DNA of 7,148 nucleotides from an uncultured Bacilli bacterium (lineage in GTDB: Bacteria; Bacillota_I; Bacilli_A; RF39; UBA660). The notes under the pieces were generated by a model. It was given only the letters and a program-made list of their open reading frames with translations, had not been told where the DNA came from and searched no databases. Positions 4,198-7,148 of the stretch are shown here, piece by piece. The stretch is taken from the NCBI GenBank assembly GCA_944358685.1, contig CALVRQ010000105.1, forward strand, positions 1 to 7,148, given 5' to 3'. Position 1 is the stretch's first letter, and every line of letters starts with the position of its first letter. The position numbers were made by a program, and so were the translations under genes.

Positions 4198-5503
4198 GAA
4201 CTATCGGTAAAAACTTACTAAAACTAGGATTAGAAAGTAACTTCGAATAAAAATCAAATTTTTCAATCTCACTCATCTGATTATTTTGTATATTTTCTAT
4301 AACTGAAGGGTCCTTAAAACTAGTTGACTTTTTACTAGTATATTTTAAATCAATATTACTTCCAGAAATCACTTTATTATCTAAAGTTTTCTTATAACTA
4401 AAATTAACTGTATACTTCGTCTTACTATCGTTTACTGAAAATGAAAATTCACCATTAGTCAAAGTAGAATCATCTTTATTAGATATACTATAAGAATATT
4501 TATTATCTCCATTACTTATCAAACTTGCTGAAACATAATTACTATTCATATCCATTTTTACAAACTCATTTGTTTTATTATTGATATACAAAGAAATTTC
4601 TAATTTATCATGACGTACAAGCGCATCCTTTATTTTAGGTAAATAATTTTCAATAGATTTTCTAATATCCGCTTCACTAACACCTCTCATCGAAGCCAAA
4701 ACTCTAGTAAGCTCATCATTAGCTTTCAAAGTATTAATAAAATTTTCAGCTACCCTATCTCTATTTTTACTATCAACAGTCAAAGTCATCTTGTAAGCTT
4801 TTAAAGTCTCCCCATCAACATCGACATCCTCTTTACTACCATATATCTTCTCATCTGCCACAACTGTATCAATAGCTTGATTAACTCCCTTTAAAATAAT
4901 TGAAGTATCACTACCACCAATAAAATAACTCAAAGGATTACTATTCATTCTAATATACTTCTCAGAAAGAGATGATACCGAAAAATAAGTATTACTTCCA
5001 TTACTATACAAAGTAACTGGAATTACTCCATCACTACTAGCTTCTACATCCGCATAAAATTGCGAACTAGAATTATCCTTAACATAATCTATATCGAAAG
5101 ATGTCCCACTCAAATTTTTTAAAACTTCATCATCACCATTAAAATTCAAATTTAAACTAATATTCCCATCAATTACATCATAAACATTCTCATCAATATT
5201 ACTTTCTAAATAACTAAACAAACCATCAACTGTCTGTGTAAATAATGTCTTAGGATTATTCCTAAAAAACATCAAACAAAGAATAATCGCAATAATCAAA
5301 ATCAAAAATATTGATATAAGCCATGGTAACTTAGACATCTTAGCCTTAGTACTATTTCTCACAATATCTGTATAATCAACATCAAAATTTTCTTGTTTTG
5401 CATCATCGTCCATCAAAGAATCTTCCAAAGCATCATTAGTATTATTTTCAACCTTTTCCACAAATTCCCTTAATTTATTCTTATTATTTGAAATATTACT
5501 CAT
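4184..5503 (-). CDS. unrecognised single-pass membrane protein with large extracytoplasmic domain
   Basis: I do not recognise this 439-residue protein. It has a hydrophilic, acidic N-terminus of about 58 residues rich in N, D and E (NNTNDALEDSLMDDDAK), a positively charged patch (STKAKMSK), one membrane helix (about 60-80, PWLISIFLILIIAIILCLMFF) and then about 360 residues that should lie outside by the positive-inside rule. The outer part is rich in S, N, D, K and alternating-strand patterns (GNISLNLNFNG, KYSYSISNKDD, KYTVNFSYKK), suggesting a mainly beta fold, with a helical middle (RDRVAENFINTLKANDELTRVL). There is no signal-peptidase or lipobox cleavage site; the single cysteine (C76) is in the helix. 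AGGAG lies 8 bases before the ATG and a good sigma-A promoter is at 5530-5558, so it is a vegetative single-gene unit between miaB and cotE. A role in the envelope is likely; a link to sporulation is only suggested by position. Confidence 0.8.
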   Translation of the reverse strand: MSNISNNKNKLREFVEKVENNTNDALEDSLMDDDAKQENFDVDYTDIVRNSTKAKMSKLPWLISIFLILIIAIILCLMFFRNNPKTLFTQTVDGLFSYLESNIDENVYDVIDGNISLNLNFNGDDEVLKNLSGTSFDIDYVKDNSSSQFYADVEASSDGVIPVTLYSNGSNTYFSVSSLSEKYIRMNSNPLSYFIGGSDTSIILKGVNQAIDTVVADEKIYGSKEDVDVDGETLKAYKMTLTVDSKNRDRVAENFINTLKANDELTRVLASMRGVSEADIRKSIENYLPKIKDALVRHDKLEISLYINNKTNEFVKMDMNSNYVSASLISNGDNKYSYSISNKDDSTLTNGEFSFSVNDSKTKYTVNFSYKKTLDNKVISGSNIDLKYTSKKSTSFKDPSVIENIQNNQMSEIEKFDFYSKLLSNPSFSKFLPIVQKMV

Positions 5504-5529
5504 AATATTATCTCCTACTCTTTACATCA

Positions 5530-5558
5530 ATAATACCAAAATAACAAAATTTTTACAA
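5530..5558 (-). promoter_or_regulatory. sigma-A promoter of the membrane-protein gene
   Basis: On the minus strand TTGTAA (5553-5558, 4 of 6) is 17 bases from TATTAT (5530-5535, 5 of 6), which is preceded by TGG as an extended -10. It lies between the miaB terminator and the AGGAG ribosome site of the gene, with a predicted leader of about 20 bases. Confidence 0.7.
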
Positions 5559-5562
5559 GTAG

Positions 5563-5585
5563 AAAAAAATAGCCTTAAGCTATTT
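5563..5585 (-). terminator. intrinsic terminator overlapping the miaB stop codon
   Basis: Minus-strand arms AAATAGC (5579-5585) and GCTATTT (5567-5573) form a perfect 7-bp stem with a 5-base loop that contains the TAA stop (5575-5577), followed by further Ts to 5563. Confidence 0.85.
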
Positions 5586-6987
5586 CCCCATCCATACTCC
5601 ATGTTTTAACATCCGTAATTTTAACATTAACTATCTCACCTAACATCTCTTTAGGTGCTTTCACATTGACAAGTTTCATCGTATCCGTATATCCCGCCAG
5701 CATATTATTATCCTTCTCACTCACACTTTCTAATAATACTGGAACCACTTTACCTAAATATTTTTCATTAGCCTCTCTCGCATACTTATTCACAAGCTCA
5801 TTTAATCTATGTAATCTATCTTCTTTAACTGAAAGCGGTGTATCATCTTTCATTTTAGCTGCTGGCGTTCCCTCTCTAGGTGAAAAAATAAAAGTAAATG
5901 CCGAATCATACTTACAAATATTAACTACGTCCAAAGTATCTTCAAAATCATCTTCTGTCTCACCAGGAAAACCAACAATAATATCTGTTGTAATACTAAC
6001 CCCAGGCACTGTTTTCTTAATCTTATTAAATAACTCTAAATAAGACTCCTTAGTATACCTCCTGCCCATTAACTTAAGTATTCTATCAGAGCCAGATTGT
6101 AAGGGCAAATGAATATAAGGCATAATATTCGGATATTTGCTGATAACTTCTATCATCTTATCCGTAAAATCCCAAGGATGTGAAGTTACAAAACGAATCC
6201 TATCAATACCAGTTTTAGCAACTTCTTCAAGTAAATCACTCATATCGTATTCTAAATTCAAATCCTTACCATACGCATTAACATTTTGACCAAGTAAAGT
6301 AACTTCTTTATAACCATTATCCTTTAAATTTTTAACTTCTCTTATAATATCGCCAAATCGTCTACTTCTCTGTTTACCTCTAGTATAAGGTACTATGCAA
6401 TATGTACAAAACTTATCACAACCATACATAATATTCACAAAAGCCTTATATTTACTATCTCTTTTAGCCGGCATATCCTCGATAATATCACCTTCACAAC
6501 TATAAACCTCAACCTCAATACTATCTTTATGTATCGCCTTATTTAAAATCTCTGGAAGTTCATGAATATTATGTGTTCCAAACACAAAATTCAAAAAACT
6601 AAATTTATCTAATATTTCATTAACCACAACTTCTTCTTGAGCCATACAACCGCATATTCCAGCTATAATATCAGGCCTTTCTTCCTTCATATGTTTAATT
6701 CTACCAATCATACCAAATACTTTATTATGTGCATTCTCTCTAATCGCACATGTATTAAGTAAAATCAAATCAGCCTTTTCCATACTATCAGCTTCTTTAA
6801 AACTCATCTCTTCTAATATAGCCTTAATATTTTCTGAATCATGAACATTCATTTGACATCCATAAGTTTTAACATAATAAGTCTTACCAAAACCCAAATT
6901 CTTTAAATCTTCAGATATTTCATACTTTTTAATTTTAACTTCATTTCTCGTTCTTTTTTTAGCATCATCTAAATGTGGCTTTAACAT
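5575..6987 (-). CDS. miaB: tRNA-2-methylthio-N6-dimethylallyladenosine synthase MiaB
   Basis: A radical-SAM methylthiotransferase that adds a methylthio group to i6A37 of tRNAs reading UNN codons, in the cytosol. In the 470-residue product the N-terminal UPF0004 domain supplies three cluster cysteines (C44 in YGCQMN, C80 in NTCAIRENA, C114 in GCMAQE); the radical SAM motif CxxxCxxC is C190-DKF-C194-TY-C197, followed by VPYTRGKQRSR, typical of MiaB rather than RimO; LGQNVNAYG, PLQSGSDRILKLMGRRYT and DIIVGFPGET complete the core; a TRAM domain (about 400-470) ends in the usual TWSMDGE. An in-frame ATG 10 codons upstream exists, but AGGAG sits 8 bases before the ATG at 6987 and none is placed for the upstream one, so 6987 is the start. 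An extended -10 (7008-7016) and a terminator on each side suggest a single-gene unit. The order miaB then cotE (one gene apart) recalls Bacillus. Confidence 0.97.
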   Translation of the reverse strand: MLKPHLDDAKKRTRNEVKIKKYEISEDLKNLGFGKTYYVKTYGCQMNVHDSENIKAILEEMSFKEADSMEKADLILLNTCAIRENAHNKVFGMIGRIKHMKEERPDIIAGICGCMAQEEVVVNEILDKFSFLNFVFGTHNIHELPEILNKAIHKDSIEVEVYSCEGDIIEDMPAKRDSKYKAFVNIMYGCDKFCTYCIVPYTRGKQRSRRFGDIIREVKNLKDNGYKEVTLLGQNVNAYGKDLNLEYDMSDLLEEVAKTGIDRIRFVTSHPWDFTDKMIEVISKYPNIMPYIHLPLQSGSDRILKLMGRRYTKESYLELFNKIKKTVPGVSITTDIIVGFPGETEDDFEDTLDVVNICKYDSAFTFIFSPREGTPAAKMKDDTPLSVKEDRLHRLNELVNKYAREANEKYLGKVVPVLLESVSEKDNNMLAGYTDTMKLVNVKAPKEMLGEIVNVKITDVKTWSMDGEIA

Positions 6988-7007
6988 ACTAATCACTCCT
7001 AGGGAAA

Positions 7008-7016
7008 ATAATAACA
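7008..7016 (-). promoter_or_regulatory. possible extended -10 of miaB
   Basis: The minus strand reads TGTTATTAT, a TGn-extended TATTAT (7008-7013, 5 of 6), 20 bases before the chosen miaB ATG and just downstream of the preceding terminator. No convincing -35 is present. If used, transcription would begin near 7001, after the upstream in-frame ATG, which agrees with the start chosen at 6987. Confidence 0.35.
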
Positions 7017-7021
7017 TAAAT

Positions 7022-7055
7022 CAAAACAAAAAGCTAGTCATTAAATAGACTAACT
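7022..7055 (-). terminator. intrinsic terminator overlapping the stop of the right-edge gene
   Basis: Minus-strand arms AGTTAGTC (7048-7055) and GACTAGCT (7032-7039) form an 8-bp stem with one G-U pair and an 8-base loop, followed by TTTTTGTTTTG (7021-7031 side). The TAG stop (7050-7052) lies within the first arm. Confidence 0.8.
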
Positions 7056-7148
7056 ACAATCTTGAACCACATAATTATACTTTCTACCATTCTCAGTAGT
7101 AATAACTACACACACCGCATCCATATCAATCTTATCACCAGTTTCTGG
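7050..7148 (-). CDS. C-terminal 32 residues of a probable pilin-like protein (runs off the right edge)
   Basis: The frame is open from the window edge to a TAG at 7050-7052. Its tail has the same plan as the two pilin-like proteins at 723-1464: an acidic stretch, a cysteine followed by beta-type residues (AVCVVITTENG), then a Y-x-Y/V run (KYNYVVQDC) ending in a second cysteine one residue from the end. The corresponding ends are CITY...YEYEGDC and CGYVE...YNFVKEDC. The N-terminal prepilin motif that would prove this is outside the window, so the assignment rests on about 20 aligned residues. A terminator overlaps its stop, so it is not co-transcribed with miaB. Confidence 0.5.
   Translation of the reverse strand, partial: PETGDKIDMDAVCVVITTENGRKYNYVVQDCS

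Noticed and set aside
5666..6043. A 125-codon open frame on the plus strand opposite miaB.
   Set aside because: It lies wholly antisense to the conserved C-terminal half of miaB, shows no family features, and its sequence is explained by the reverse reading of a strongly conserved gene.
6988..7017. 10-codon N-terminal extension of MiaB.
   Set aside because: The AGGAG site is placed for the ATG at 6987 and lies inside the extension; a candidate -10 also overlaps it.
7018..7055. A riboswitch or tRNA-linked leader ahead of miaB.
   Set aside because: The space is only about 60 bases and is accounted for by the preceding terminator, an extended -10 and the ribosome binding site.
1..7148. CRISPR arrays, transposase genes, attachment sites, tRNA or rRNA genes.
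   Set aside because: I found no regularly spaced repeats, no transposase or integrase motifs, and no tRNA-like cloverleaf or rRNA sequence by reading both strands.

Overview
The window comes from a strongly AT-rich, Gram-positive, spore-forming member of the Firmicutes, most likely on the Bacilli or Erysipelotrichia side. The evidence is an outer-coat morphogenetic protein CotE lying just downstream of miaB (the order known from Bacillus), strong GGAGG-type ribosome binding sites, sigma-A type promoters with TG-extended -10 boxes, and simple hairpin-plus-U terminators. TGG encodes Trp and TGA is used as a stop, so the Mycoplasma code does not apply. Every gene found is on the minus strand, so transcription runs from the right end to the left end. 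I cannot name a species.

Layout in transcription order: the last 32 codons of a secreted protein whose tail resembles the pilins further down (7050-7148); miaB, the tRNA methylthiotransferase (5575-6987); an unrecognised 439-residue single-pass membrane protein (4184-5503); cotE (3588-4124, start moved from the longer reading frame); two tandem histidine phosphatases (2867-3538 and 2103-2855); rpsP and khpA (1772-2053 and 1527-1769); two tandem type IV pilin-like or pseudopilin proteins (1087-1464 and 723-1085); a D-Ala-D-Ala carboxypeptidase cut off just after its SGN motif (249-671); and the first 11 codons of a PHP-domain protein (1-34). No stretch over 300 bases lacks a gene; the longest gap (35-248) holds two hairpins, one a terminator, and a -10 box.

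The right half is mainly single-gene units: the genes ending at 7050, 5575, 4184 and 3588 each have a terminator at or overlapping the stop codon and a candidate promoter for the next gene. Three tight pairs appear co-translated: the phosphatases (11-base gap), rpsP-khpA (2-base gap) and the pilins (1-base gap). The functions are mixed: translation (miaB, rpsP, khpA), sporulation (cotE), surface or secretion (pilins, carboxypeptidase, membrane protein) and unknown phosphatase chemistry.

I do not see a clear new defence or mobile system. The points most worth a second look are the pilin-like family with a shared C-terminal cysteine pair, the unknown membrane protein between miaB and cotE, the truncated carboxypeptidase, the divergent phosphatase pair (one with RHA in place of RHG), and a cotE promoter resembling a sigma-K site.
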